A stretch of 64,000 nt of DNA from Enoplolaimus lenunculus. Taxonomy: Eukaryota > Nematoda > Enoplea > Enoplida > Thoracostomopsidae. The stretch lies in assembly GCA_030248215.1 (NCBI GenBank), contig JASANG010003955.1:168014-232013 (forward strand), given 5' to 3'. The notes below the pieces were generated by a model. The model was not told the DNA's origin. It was given only the letters and a program-made list of their open reading frames with translations, and made no database searches. Shown here piece by piece: positions 26,860-39,772 of the stretch. Position 1 is the first letter of the stretch, and every line of letters starts with the position of its first letter. Made by a program: the position numbers and the translations under genes.

Positions 26860-29800
26860 GTGAGCAATAACAGATGTGTTGTTTGATAAGTCATAAAAGT
26901 ATGATGGATTTTATACATTCCAACGACAGACAATTTTACTGACCATTGAGTATTTCATGATACTGACGGTGCGAGCCGGTCAACATCACAATACCGATGT
27001 CTTTGCATGTTTCGGTGTTTTTAACCTACAATAAAATATTGTATGCCGCCATATCTCTAAATCCGGAGGAAGTCAAGCTGACGCTTAGCGAAGTCAGTTG
27101 GTGTCAAATTTCCTCAAATGTATTGTTCAATATTTTATCATGGAAAACAATGAATTTCGTGTTTTAGCAACAGTTAATTTTGGTTTTTAACACAGGAAAA
27201 AATTGTATTCGAATTTACACGGCACCCTGCCTTAGGGTGGGACTATACTTTTGATGACATCCGGCACCGCGTACCACAACACACGTGTATTGCCGCATGG
27301 CACAGCATATCAATTTGTAAACAAAAGCTTTTGACTTTGGGCCGCCGAATGTGTTAAGTATAGCGTCAGGCTTAGGATTAAGCTTGTGGGGAAGAAAACC
27401 GTTGTATTATTTAACGTTGGACTTTGTCACTCAGTTTCTGTTCGAAACAACACCGTTCTGTCTGTGGTACAAATCAGGAAAATGTTAAACGGCAATATTC
27501 CATAACAGAAGTAAACGTAACCGTGTGAATATAAAAGTGTATACAATACATGTCGTGTCCTAAATACCTTATTTTTGATCCTTCTGGACATATTGTCGTT
27601 CCCAACGACCAATTGTGTTCATGACATGCAGCTACTTACTAGTGCACAAAAAGAAGACAGTTGAAGGAAATCCGCTAGTAGCGACGGGAATGACCGGCTT
27701 TATGCTACATTTCAAAAAGTGAGAATTGACAACACTCAAATAATTGCTCCGAGACCGAGACCAAGGCCGCCCATCCCTGCTTTTGTGCGATTCATTCTGT
27801 TCTTTTATGCAATTTCTCTTATTCATTTGTGCATCGCATACTCATAGTACCCAATTTTGAAATTAATCTCTATTTTGCGGGCATACTCTTTTGTGCAATT
27901 AATACTAGGTTGATTACACGCTGCAATTTTGGTGTATTTTAATCAATAGTATTGCGTTTTTAATATTTTTTCTTTAACCTATTATTTAGACTACAGGTAA
28001 TAATGTTGGGCCCAAAAACATTTTGCCTTTTGTGCCTTTAAGTCTTGAGTAACGATGCTCTGTATTCTGTTCGGTCGCTGATGCCATCTGTTCTTTTACG
28101 TCATGTAAACACGATTATGTATTTAAACTACAATATTGCAAGGTTGAATCGTGGGGCAAAAAATGAAAGAATGCCGACATTTGGTTTGATAATTGCATTC
28201 CCTCATCCAGGATTTAATTTGTTTGGTAGATGGACAGGAAATATTTGTAGAGGGGGGGGGGGCAAAAAATAAAATATTTTCCTAACATACAATGTTTAAG
28301 GGCGTTGGTTGATAGAATTTTCGGTCAGGAGTCCCGCCACCGCTATCTGCCACGTAGTGTGGTCAGGAGTAATTACGAGCCTGTCATGAGATTTGTTTTG
28401 GTTTTTTTTTTGGTTTTATTTGTGTGCAGGTAAAATGGATTTGCAGCGGAATCAAGGCAGCAGAAGCAGTAATTTTGTGTAATTTTAACCGTAGCTGGTT
28501 TTGTTTGCATTTAAATTGGCGATTTCGCGTGATTGATAGCCATTTTGAATTGTTTGTTGATTTTTTGTGTTTAATTTCGAGACACAGGAGACATGTATGC
28601 CGGGCAAGGGCGTACTCGGGGCTCAATTCTCGAGGGTATACCATCGTGTAATTTTTATCTTCTGGACACCAGAAATTTCGGGAGAGAATATATCATTTGT
28701 ACCCAGCGAGCAACCGGAATTCCGGTTCTGGCAGTTTTTCACCTGCCGGTTCCGGTAAATTTTTTACCGGAATTAAAAATTCCGGTATTAAAATTTGGTC
28801 GGCTTTAATTAAGATATTTTGCTACAAAATGACGATTAAAATTAACTAGATTTCAGTAGTACAGTATGCAAACCTTGACATTGACAGTCGCCAAAACTAA
28901 ACCATTGAAGGTAGATTTCGCTTTTGTGCATTATGAAAATCTAAAATACAGCAGATACAGTGAATACCTATCTCCAACTAGGGTTATTTCATCAATAATT
29001 TTGCGAAAATGAACATTTAAATGAATTTTTCGGTGGCATGCAATTTTCATTTTCCGGTTCCGTTTCCGGTAAATTTTTCAAATATCGGTTCCGGTAAATT
29101 GTAATTTTAGCCCACTGAATATGCTCATGAATGGCGTAAGATCAGTTTTGTGTCAATTTTTCTCTAATGGGTTCCTGCATCTTCCTGAACCCAAACAGTC
29201 TGAAAGGACACTAAGCAGGATAGGGGCTGTCGGCCCCAAAGGCTTCCTTCCGCACGCTAAGCAATTCATTATTAAATTGAAACTGTTGTAATATTTAATA
29301 AATTGGTTTTGAACTGTTTAGTGCATGATAAGGAGTACCGCTTAGCATGGGGGTTTGTGGGTGGTATCCCCGATTCTGCTTGGTGTCCTTTGAAATTGTG
29401 AATGTGGGGTGGGGGAACTACAAAAGCACGGTTCGTTTCGAGTTTTACAAATGCAATACCTTCACTCCTTCACAGTTTTCGAAATGTACCATTTTTAAGG
29501 CTGCGAGCCCCGTGTTCAAAAGTTATGGTTCTTTAAACTTCAACTGTTCACCTTTTAAAACATGTACAAACGCCAAACAAATTTGTGTAACGAATAAACC
29601 TGGTAACGCTTATACTTTATGAACATTCGAATGATATAAACATCTTCTTCCAATCGGTGCGTGTGTGCGCTATAATCTCAAGCGCCATAACTTTTGAACC
29701 GTTGGTCATGCGTCATGCAATCATAAAGAATGGTCTGTTGAGTTCAGCTCGACGAGATCTATAGGATAAACCATTTTTTATTAAAATCCTAGGGGGTGTG

Positions 29801-31647
29801 AGCGGTTGCTACCGGTGATGCCTAAGCGTTAAAGACATAACCGTGTAAGGAAACGTAGACGGGTAATGACATACCCGTGGACTTAGGTTATTTTCCGGAT
29901 AGTTACCTCAGCAGACAAAAACTGGTTTTCTTCTTTGGGAGGAAAATCTGGGAGAAAGTGAAAGAAAAGATAAATAATAATTTTCATCTGGATTAAGAAC
30001 CAGTTTTGAAGGGAAATTATTGTAAGAGCAAAATAGCAGGTATTTTGCTCAGAAGAACTTGTTTGATCCTAGATTGGAATTCTTATGAAATTTGTTGGTT
30101 ATTGATGCCAGTCAGTCTGTATTTTTGTGTTGTTCTGTGTGGTAGCAATTTTCCGGGAAATTAGAATGAATTCTAATTGTTTTCGAATTGTTTTGCTTAT
30201 TGAAGTATTAATGCAGCCTTAGTTTCTTTTTGGAATTAAGATTTAGTTTCAATTTAGACTTATATTTAGTTTTCAATCCTAAGCATTGAAAACTAATCGT
30301 ATTGGTATTTGTAAGTCGTGTTCTTACTTGTTCGTATTAACATGCTATCTTACTTGTTATTAAAGCTTAACTCTAGTTTTGTTTATTAGCGAGTTCGACG
30401 GGCTTCTGAGTTCTAAATCGGAGATCGAAACCCCTGTTAAGGCTGGAATTGGATGAACTCGCCCAGTCCCCTAACAATCTTATTATTTAGACCCATGTCT
30501 ATTAAAATATCCTTAGCTCACAGGGGGGTCCAGATTGTGTACCTCCACCCGCTCATTGAATATTTCTGTTTTTCTTTTATTACTATTTTGAATTTTGTGG
30601 CTGTGTAATTTTTGTTTTGAAACAGTAAACTCACTGTCGTCATACATACGTTGTGAATTGGCTGTGGTGTTTGTTTACGTTGTAAAATTTAAGAGGAACA
30701 TGCTTAGTTTTTTAATCGTCATATTGCATAATGACAAAGGTATCGGTATCTGTTAAGTGTTGTAAAGTTTTCATTTATGTGTTTAACTGTGACAACTGCA
30801 GTTTTTTCTGTTATAGAAATGGGGTTTTTTTACGCTGAAAGAAACAAACTTTCAACGTGTTGATATCTTTTTAACCCGTCTGTAAAAATGGGACACAGTT
30901 GTAAATTACGTACGGGTTGATGCTGTTATATTATGTTTGTTCGCTTGATTTTTAGTAATTTCTTTGGTGGTGGTGCTAATTTTAGTTTCAAATGTTTATC
31001 AAATTTCCTTCTGTTTCACTAAATTTTTCATGTTGATTGAATGAGATTTGGTCAATATAAATATTTTAAGTAATTTTGTTTTTTTCCAACAATGTTTGGA
31101 TTAGGAAAATACGATGTCTGAGGATAAGGGTTTTTGTAAATTGTTGAATTTTACAATTTTTTATCATGACTTCAAAATTTACAAAATAAGGTTGTGTTTT
31201 GCGTGGTATGTTTTATTGGCAAACTGTACATGATGTGTGGCTAACAACAAATCTCAACTTTTATTCCACCCTGTCGATTAATACTGATCTTCAGGGTGTA
31301 AAGCGGAACTGGATTATATTGGAATCGGAGTCGGAACAGTAAATTTATACCAGAATCGGAATCGGAATAGTATATAAATTTTGTGACTATACATATCATT
31401 TTTATCAACAAATGTGATATTGATTCATGGCGTACGTCAGCTGGCGAGGCAACAATTTTCAAAAACGTCGCATGACAAATTAGCGATGATTTTCTTGTTG
31501 TGTAAAACTAAACTACAATCAATTGTTGTTTTCAAAATAAAACGGTAGGTTTATGTGTTTAGAGACGTCAAGATCAAGACATATTTTTATGCAACATATC
31601 ACAGCAAACAAGATTAAAGTCAAAATCAAAATAATATTTCTGATATT

Positions 31648-31808
31648 TAAGAAAAAATTTCTTACATTTCAGAAATATGATTAGCAAGGTGCACTTGAAA
31701 AGTATTTCTGTAATAAGAGAAATGTTTTAAGAAAAAATTTCTTACATTTCAGAAATATGATTAGCAAGGTGCACTTGAAAAGTATTTCTGTAATAAGAGA
31801 AATGTTTT
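31648..31808 (+). repeat. Tandem duplication, 80-bp unit, two copies
   Basis: Two almost exact 80-bp units beginning AAGAAAAAATTTCTTACA; the marker TTAGCAAGGTGC is at 31681 and 31761. The unit contains short inverted words (TTTCTTACA, TGTAATAAGAGAAA). Confidence 0.9.
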
Positions 31809-32241
31809 CAAAAACGTTTTGAAATAAAGTCTGAAAATAAACGTTTTCCAGTTATTTTTAGAAAAATTGTCTTAAATATCAGCAAAACTTTTCAGATTTG
31901 CCACAGAAAACACTTTTCTGAATAAATTCAGAAACACTTATTTGTGTGTAGTGTTAGCCAGTAGCACTTTGGGCCGCGTTGTCTTTCGTAAAGTCTTGCG
32001 GCCCCAAACAGCTCATTGATTGTAGACGATAATTATTATAGGTCCTTTTGTTGTATGTGTACGTGACTAGCACACGTTTGAGAACACAGTTAACCAAGCT
32101 TAAAACTATGTCATTCTTGGAATAAGCTCTTCCGTTTTGCTATATGTGGAAATTGCGATAATTCAAGGTCACGCTGGCGCTGGTTTAACGATGCCGTTGA
32201 ATGGATACTTGATGTCTAGCGCTAACGTTTATTGTGTGGAG

Positions 32242-32673
32242 CAGGGTGCAACCAGAATTCCGGTTCCGGTTCCGGCATTTTTTTACCTTCCGGTTCCGGT
32301 AAATTTTTACCGGATTTAAAAATTCCGGTGTTATAATTTGGCCGTTTTCTTAACTTTCTAATTTTTAAGAATCTCTTTTGAAAGCCACTTGTACTTCTAG
32401 TGTTTTTGAATTGCTTGTTCATGCAGTGGTTATAGTGGACAAAAGCATTTTACTGGAAATGTATATATAAATCTTGGCAATCACCGAATATAAGCCATTG
32501 ATGGTGGATTTCACTTCAGTCGATAATGAAAATCTAAAATACAACAAATAAAATAAATACCTATGTTCGAATGATTAAAATGAAATTTTTAGTGAAATGC
32601 ATTTTTCACTTTTCGGTTCCGGTAAAATTTTCAAATTCCGGTTCCGGTAAATTGTAATTACGGTTGCACCCAG
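32242..32673 (+). mobile_element. hAT-like MITE, family A
   Basis: A 432-bp element starting CAGGGTGCAACCAG and ending CGGTTGCACCCAG, flanked by GTGTGGAG and GTGTGAAG (7 of 8). Its core closely resembles 22918-23314 but has an extra segment near 32390-32480. Confidence 0.85.
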
Positions 32674-34558
32674 GTGTGAAGTGATTTAGATTTTCTTGGA
32701 AGTACAGAGTAGTGATAGCTAAAGCGAAGGTTGCAGCATGGTGTGATTCTCCACAGAGTAACATTTTAAACGATAGCCATTGGGAATAATAAGCGACGGT
32801 ACTGGGATGCTGTATGAGTAGACATCACTGAACAATATTACTTGGGTCATGTGGACGGACATGTAACCACCGTTGCTGAGCGAAATTATGCAATAAGCTT
32901 TTTGTTATATATGTAATGGTTGTAAATTTTCTGAATTGACAATTTACACTTTTCCAGCGACCTTTGTCAGATTTCATTCGTGAAGCTACCTAGACGGGCC
33001 CGTAGGCAGGGGGGGTGACTGAGCTGCCCTGGATAAATTTTGCCCCCCCCCTAGAACATTTTCAATCCTGCTTGTAAGTTATTAAAAACCCTTGAATACC
33101 CCTCCTGAATAATTTTTGTTCCCCTTAGCAAGGTGAGCTGGCTACGGGCGTGAACCTAGATCAATTCTTTCTAGGTACATATGTGGTTTACTTGCGTATT
33201 TTTCATTTTGTGTGTGTGGTGCTCATTGTTGTTCACGTTGCTTTATATGCTGTTCAGCTGTATATCAGATGCTTCAACGACTAGCTATGTACTTATTTGT
33301 ATATGCTTATTTGTATATTGTTGAAACAGCTGTGTAGCAGAAACTGTTAGCGTGTTTTTGGCTGCGTAGTTTAGAGATTGCTCTGGAAGGTTTCCATGCA
33401 CAGTATATGTATGTACGCACTACAATGCTGTAGGAAGGTATCTTTCTTGTACCATAGCTGTTTAAGATGGTCTGCTGTATCCAAGCACGAACAATCATCT
33501 CGGTGGGTTTAGGGTTATGATGCTGATGTTTGGTTGTCTTGTTTTCATATTATCAAATCTAATCTGAGTTGATCGAATTAGAGATTGTGGTTTTCAAATA
33601 TAACTGGTTAAATGTGAATGTAAGATATCAGCTTTTTTTCTGTAACAATATTTGGTGGATGGTATTTTGGCATTGGTTGCATTTTGTAATCAGGCCGGTA
33701 GCAAGTTGGACCTAGCATTGATTAGCTTCTAGCGAAATCGAACCCATTTCCATGACGCTTTACCACTTCTAACGTTGGCAATTGTGCACGGGTTTGCTTT
33801 TAAGCTCCCACGATCGGACAAACCATCACCCAGTGATAGTCAAAGAATATCTTAATATCCGTGTGAACTACGATAATTAACTGAAAACTTGTGCTGCAGA
33901 TACCTAGAAAATAAGTTTTAGTGGCTTTCTGTGTCAAGGTATTGGATTAATGTTGACATTTGCAAAGCCAAATAATAGTGCAAATATCCATATATTTGAA
34001 GTTTCCCGTCAAGTTCAATGTGCTCGCATACTGTTTGAGTTAATTTTGTGCTTTTGAGTTATGTATACGTATGTTGCTCCGCCCTGTAAACAAAGCTCTC
34101 ATAATCATATATTTAACTGAATAGCGTTAATCTTAAAAGTGTCTACCGTCTAGAGCAGTATTTAAATTTGAGTATGGGATGGATGAGAGTAGCGTATCAT
34201 TAAAAGGGGGGCCGAGGGTCGAGGGAAAAGTTAAGTGCTTGTGTTTTGTAAATCTGTTGCGGTAGCCGTTTGCGAAATACGTATCGTTTGTTTGGAAGTT
34301 TTGATTGAAAAACCATGGGTTGAAAAATTTATCAGGGTGTTTAGTTTAGGTCGAAACAGTGGTTTTGAGTGTACCGTGTTGGAAGCGTATACCGCTTTGT
34401 TGTGGTCAATAATTAGAGCATGGCTTGGCTAGGGCTTGGCTCTAGGGTTCTAGGTTTTTGTCAACAGTAATTACCAAACCACGTACTCGGTCAAAACTTA
34501 GCAGTTATTTGCAATGAACTTAACGCATGCACAAGCAGTCGTGCTTTTACAAAACCAA

Positions 34559-34707
34559 GCCAGCGTTACTTTTAGTGCCGTAACGGAAGATTAAGCGTAT
34601 TTCTAAGCGTAACTCCATACCAGGGTGCAACCGGAATTACAATTTACTTACCCGGACCGGATAATTTTTCCGCCCCACCGGACGGGGAGAGAAAAATATT
34701 CTCCACT

Positions 34708-34746
<39 letters not shown>

Positions 34747-35011
34747 TTTTTTACACTTTTTTTTTTTTTTGTGGTGGTTTTTTTTTTTTTTTTTTTTTTT
34801 ACCCCCCTTTTTTTGTTTAATTTTAAAATTAAAAAAAAACCGCCATTAAATCGATTTTTAATTCCGTATAAAATTTCCCCACCCGGAACCGGAAGGAAAG
34901 TGCCGGAGCCCCGTTCCCGCTCCCCCCTGCTCCATACCTATAGTCTTAAACCTAAACCTAGTTTTTTGCAATCGCACCAGAAAACGGTACGGCCCTAAAA
35001 GTAACATTGGC
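34559..35011. mobile_element. Family T element split by a family A MITE
   Basis: The left part (34559-34612) has GCGTTACTTTTAGTGCCGTAACGG and AAGCGTA words. The right part (34938-35011) has AAACCTAAACCTAG and ends CCTAAAAGTAACATTGGC. Together they form one family T element interrupted by the MITE at 34621-34929 with its CTCCATAC duplication. Confidence 0.8.
34621..34929 (+). mobile_element. Nested family A MITE with degraded, homopolymer-rich interior
   Basis: It starts CAGGGTGCAACCGGAATT and ends CTCCCCCCTG, and is flanked on both sides by CTCCATAC, a perfect 8-bp target duplication. The interior has T runs of 10 to over 25 bases. The right half reads like a corrupted version of the normal family A end, with C and T runs in place of CCGGAA words. 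An assembly or consensus fault is as likely as real expansion. Confidence 0.8.
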
Positions 35012-35405
35012 GCAAAGCAGTATACTAATTGACGCAGGGTAAAGTAGCTAAAACTGGTTTATGAATTACTACTCTCCTATGCTAATATGCATGGATGGAA
35101 ATGGGAACTAGATTATACCGGAATCGGAACTTCAATTTTGAGAGCTTACGGATAATTTGCACTAACAAGCATAATATTGATTTATGGTGTCTGTTAGCAA
35201 ACAACAATTCTCAAAAACGTCGCATGAACAAATTGAGTATCATATTTGGGTTTGTAAAGCTAAACTGTAATCAATTATTAATAAGTTAACCCATCGAAAA
35301 CAATTTAATAGATAAACGATGCAGAATTTTTATACAACATATCACAACAAGTAGGCCTAACGTTGTGTCATCCTTTCAGAAGGCTGCGCTATGCTTTTGT
35401 GGTAG

Positions 35406-35590
35406 CAGGGCCGGAGCAGCCGGCCCCCATACACCCCATTTGGGGGGCATCCCTAAAGAGAGCCCCCACCCTAACCGATTGAAACAAAAACCGCTTAAGT
35501 TTTAAAATGCATCTGACTTCTCGCTCGCGACCTTTGTGGCTCACACCCTGGAATTTGGGGAGAACCCCACCCCTGCCTGCTCCGGCACTG
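35406..35590. mobile_element. hAT-like MITE, family G, perfect 8-bp TSD
   Basis: A 185-bp element from CAGGGCCGGAGCAGCC to CTGCTCCGGCACTG, flanked on both sides by TGTGGTAG. The subterminal sequence is C-rich on the left half. Confidence 0.9.
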
Positions 35591-37004
35591 TGTGGTAGTA
35601 TTTATTTTTCAAATATATCGCGAAAACTGAACGGTATTAGTAACAATCATTTGCACGCGTTATTCCAACAGACAATTTTTTTATCCAGGCGTAAAGTAGT
35701 CTGGTTTGGGGTTACTAGAACATACCGCATAAACTAGGTTTTGTTTAATCTTTGTGCGACTATATTTTGATGAGTATAAATTTTGTAGAATTTAGAAATT
35801 CACTGGGACGCAGTAGGATTTCGTCTCTTGCGGGGATATATCTCACGTCAATTTCCCGCTGTGTAAACTGTGGTTTATAAATTCTTCAGAATATTCTTTT
35901 TTTAAACTGCTTACACTTGAATAATCTGATTTTTTTGGTTTCCTGTGATATAATGCGTTTTGTTAAAGTCAACAATTTGAGTTTTATAGTCTAATAAATT
36001 AGTTCTGAAGTTTGGTGTATTTTTATACGTATATTTTCGAATGTGGAATGTTTTTTGAACAGATTTAAGCGTGAAACTCGGATTTGGTATGAATTAATTT
36101 ACACATAAGTACCTTTGTTTTGAAATTTCGTTTCAATATTTATTCGTAAGAAAAATGTTTTGCGCGACATTTTGCTAAAATTCTTGCCGAGCAGTGGAGT
36201 AGGATATGCGCAAAAGCTAGCGCATTTGTACTGTAGACTCATATTATCATTGCTATTATGAACGATTTGGTACATTGCCAAGATTTAATAGACCTGGGTA
36301 GAATAATTTCTGAAATGTAAAATGTCTTTACCTTAACCGTATATTTATATTGGTAAATTGGGGGTACAAAGCAACAAGTGCTATAACTCAGCCCGAAAAT
36401 GGTCGAGTCTCTTCAAATTCAATTTTAAAAAACGCAAAATGGTGTTTTCGAACCTTTTTAGGGTGCAAAAAAGAAAATTAAAATGAATTTTTCGGTGGTA
36501 TGTATTTTTCATTTTTCGGTTCCGTTTCCGGTAATTTTTTCAAATTCCGGTTCCAGTGAATTGTAATTCAGGTTGCACCCTGGTTGCCACCTAGGTAGAG
36601 GCCAGAGGGCGGTATTGATTATGAGTAGTTATCACCCCCATCCCGTGGGTGTTAACTACTATTCTGTATTGAATAAGAACTTTTTGCAGGTGCATTATGA
36701 TGTAGATGTATCTTAGAGAACGTGGCCGAAGCAACAAGTTTTTTGTTGCAATCTTAAGTACTTTTTTAAAATTAATCTGAATCGTCGTGATGTGTTATTT
36801 GAAGTTTGCCGTTTCGTAGCTGTAATAATTCAAGTTATTGATGTAAGAACTGTATTACAATGAAAATTTTGCGTTTTTGAGATATGCTCGATCCCTATGT
36901 ACGTACGTAAGACGCTTGACGTTTATTTGAGGCAAACGGCTTTATAGTGTAGTGAAGGATGAGATGTCAGATTAAAACTGATGTGTGTACTCGACCATTT
37001 GTAA

Positions 37005-37560
37005 TAGGGATGTGCCGCAGGGATCGAACAAATCCCAGTTTTTCTGATCAGATTCACCGATATACACGAACCAGGGTGCAACCGGAATTACAATTTACCG
37101 AAACCGGAACCGGAATTTGAAATTCTTACCGGAACCGGAAAGTGAAAAATGCATTTCACCAAAAATTTTATTTTAATCTTATTTTTTGCTCTATTATTTG
37201 TGAAACAACCTTAATCGAACATAGGTATTTATTTTATTTGTTGTATTTTAGATTTTCGTCGTCGATTGAAGTGAAATCCACCATCATTGGCTTATATTCG
37301 GAGTACAAGTGGCTTTCAAAAGAGATTCTTAAAAATTAGCAAAGTTAAGAAAGCGGTCAAATTATAACACCGGAATTTTTAAATCCGGTAAAAATTTACC
37401 GGAACCGGAAGGTGAAAAAATGCCGGAACCGGAATTCCGGTTGCACCCTGACACGAACAAGTGAAATCGATGTTACCTGCAAAAACGCATCGTCAAAGAA
37501 ACGGCAATTTTTTTGCAGAGCCGATGCCGATACTCACGAAAAGTTGCCGGAACATCCTTA
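37005..37560. mobile_element. Family H element carrying a nested family A MITE
   Basis: The outer ends are TAGGGATGTGCCG and GCCGGAACATCCTTA; flanking octamers ATTTGTAA and AATTTTAA match at 6 of 8. The inserted MITE occupies 37072-37450. The outer interior has GCCGATGCCGAT as in 4175-4393. Confidence 0.75.
37072..37450 (-). mobile_element. hAT-like MITE, family A, perfect 8-bp TSD
   Basis: A 379-bp element starting CAGGGTGCAACCGGAATTAC and ending CCGGTTGCACCCTG, flanked on both sides by ACACGAAC. It is inserted in a family H element. Relative to the copy at 22918 it is inverted, and its core is nearly identical. Confidence 0.92.
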
Positions 37561-38628
37561 AATTTTAAATTTTAGCCGAAGCGGTAACTTTCGACTTAAC
37601 TGGTTTTATTGCAAGTTATTGTTTTCATTGAAACAAGCTTATAGTTTTATGATAACGGTTCATTTCAATGATTTTTATCAATCAGAAACGCAAGAGAGAT
37701 AACAGTTGCCCTGATAGTGAGAAACTAATTGCATTCCGACTCACTTCTGTGCGCCAAAAGTATTGGCAAAGTATCTACAATTTTTTTTTGCAGTGTCTAC
37801 GCCGATATTTACAAAGAGTTCCGATAAGTACCGGTGCCGAGTAAACGACACATTCCTAAACGGTATACCAACTTGTACACGTTGTTTTTCTTCATTATAT
37901 ACGTACGTATAACGTGTACCTTAAGCAAAAATGGTCTTGAGTCTTGAACGTATTTATAAAGATGGTTCGCAATGAAGGATAAATATGCGATTTTTAGGGT
38001 CTTTTTCGTTATCCCTCGACCAGCGCCAGTTATTGTTGAAAAAGTGACCGGATTTGCAAATTTTTTTTGCATATTTGAGTTACACATGCACATTGATTTA
38101 CGGACATATTCTATCTAATATAGTTATCAGCTACTTTGTTACATGTAAAGTCACCGTTATTATGCCTTCAATTTTAATACGCATTGACTTGTATGGGTTT
38201 TTTTCACAGTTATACGACTGTTTTTAGTCTTTTTGTTGTGTTTTTAGTCTTTTTGTTGCATTCGATTATCGCTTTTTAAGTTTATTTTCGAGTTTCTTTT
38301 TTTTTCATTTCTGTATTCACAAGTGGATTTTTTGTGTGCTGCGCGACAACAACGTGCAAGTCTGTGGATTAGAAAACTAGCACATTATTGACAGTGAAAA
38401 CTATTGAAATTGGAAAGTTGATGTTTGGAGTTGATTTATACCTCGGACACCCGATGACTTCAACTGTTGTTGGATTTGTTAGTCTCTGGACGTAGTAATG
38501 TGTGATGCATCTGAACGCAAGAGCATCGTTTGTTCGTAAGTGATTACGTATCTACTACAATTGTCAGTGTTCGCTTCGCATTGAGTGCAAACAATGAAAA
38601 TAATGATGCAATCCTCCGAGGTGAAAAC

Positions 38629-39242
38629 GAAACCACAAACCGAGCTGTAGCCGGAGGTCAACAAATGTTTACCGGAATCGGAGTTGAAGAGAAACCACAA
38701 ACCGAGCTGTAGCCGGAGGTCAACAAATGTTTACCGGAATCGGAGTTGAAGAGAAACCACAAACCGAGCTGTAGCCGGAGGTCAACAAATGTTTACCGGA
38801 ATCGGAGTTGAAGAGAAACCACAAACCGAGCTGTAGCCGGAGGTCAACAAATGTTTACCGGAATCGGAGTTGAAGAGAAACCACAAACCGAGCTGTAGCC
38901 GGAGGTCAACAAATGTTTACCGGAATCGGAGTTGAAGAGAAACCACAAACCGAGCTGTAGCCGGAGGTCAACAAATGTTTACCGGAATCGGAGTTGAAGA
39001 GAAACCACAAACCGAGCTGTAGCCGGAGGTCAACAAATGTTTACCGGAATCGGAGTTGAAGAGAAACCACAAACCGAGCTGTAGCCGGAGGTCAACAAAT
39101 GTTTACCGGAATCGGAGTTGAAGAGAAACCACAAACCGAGCTGTAGCCGGAGGTCAACAAATGTTTACCGGAATCGGAGTTGAAGAGAAACCACAAACCG
39201 AGCTGTAGCCGGAGGTCAACATATGTTTACCGGAATCGGAGT
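38629..39242 (+). repeat. Minisatellite, 62-bp unit, ten copies
   Basis: The marker CGAGCTGTAG recurs at exact 62-bp steps from 38641 to 39199. Units are essentially identical; the last differs by AACATATG for AACAAATG. Since 62 is not a multiple of three, and each unit carries stops, it is not a coding repeat. The unit contains ACCGGAATCGGAG, the same hexamer vocabulary as the nearby MITEs. Confidence 0.95.
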
Positions 39243-39477
39243 TTTGAAGATGAATCAAAATCGAATTGTTAAAATGATGCTGACTTTGCTGAGTTTGTGC
39301 TTATTTTCACAACAATAATTTGGTAATCTTTTGCAAATGGTTTCAAACAATTGACAGTATTAAAACTTTTCAAAAGGTATAAACATTTGAAAAAAATTTA
39401 CGTACCTCCGGTTTTGCCGGCATTTGTGGCAAACGTACTGCTGGAGAAGAGTACCGCTTTTGCGCCTTATTGAAAAT

Positions 39478-39772
39478 TAGAGATGCCCCGGGGCCGGGGC
39501 CCAGCACGTTATTTGGCGGGGCCAAACCGGGGCTAGTTTTTATATGCATTCCTAAATTAAGTCGCAAGAAAAAACAATCCTATCACGCTCGGGTCTGTTT
39601 TGAAAAATATAATATGATCACAAGACATTAGATTTTAACATTTCGTTGAAAGAATCTTTATTTTCCCACTGTTAGCCACCATACGCGTATTGCGAATATT
39701 GTAGCTCATGTTGATAGTGGTTATCTTTACGAGATATAACTTGGCCCCGGTCCCGGCCTCGGGGCATCTCTA
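39478..39772. mobile_element. hAT-like MITE, family F, perfect 8-bp TSD
   Basis: A 295-bp element starting TAGAGATGCCCCGGGGCC and ending CCTCGGGGCATCTCTA, flanked on both sides by TTGAAAAT. A truncated relative lies at about 16430-16509. Confidence 0.92.

Noticed and set aside
30387..30470. tRNA-like or SINE-like sequence with GAGATCGAAACCCC
   Set aside because: Only a weak B-box resemblance; no cloverleaf stems could be paired.
34625..34998. Open frames rich in Phe and Pro
   Set aside because: They arise from the poly-T block inside a damaged MITE.
38530..38712. Open frame through the 62-bp repeat
   Set aside because: The repeat length is not a multiple of three and each unit carries stops.
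38629..39242. CRISPR-like array
   Set aside because: Units are directly adjacent with no variable spacers, and the DNA is eukaryotic.
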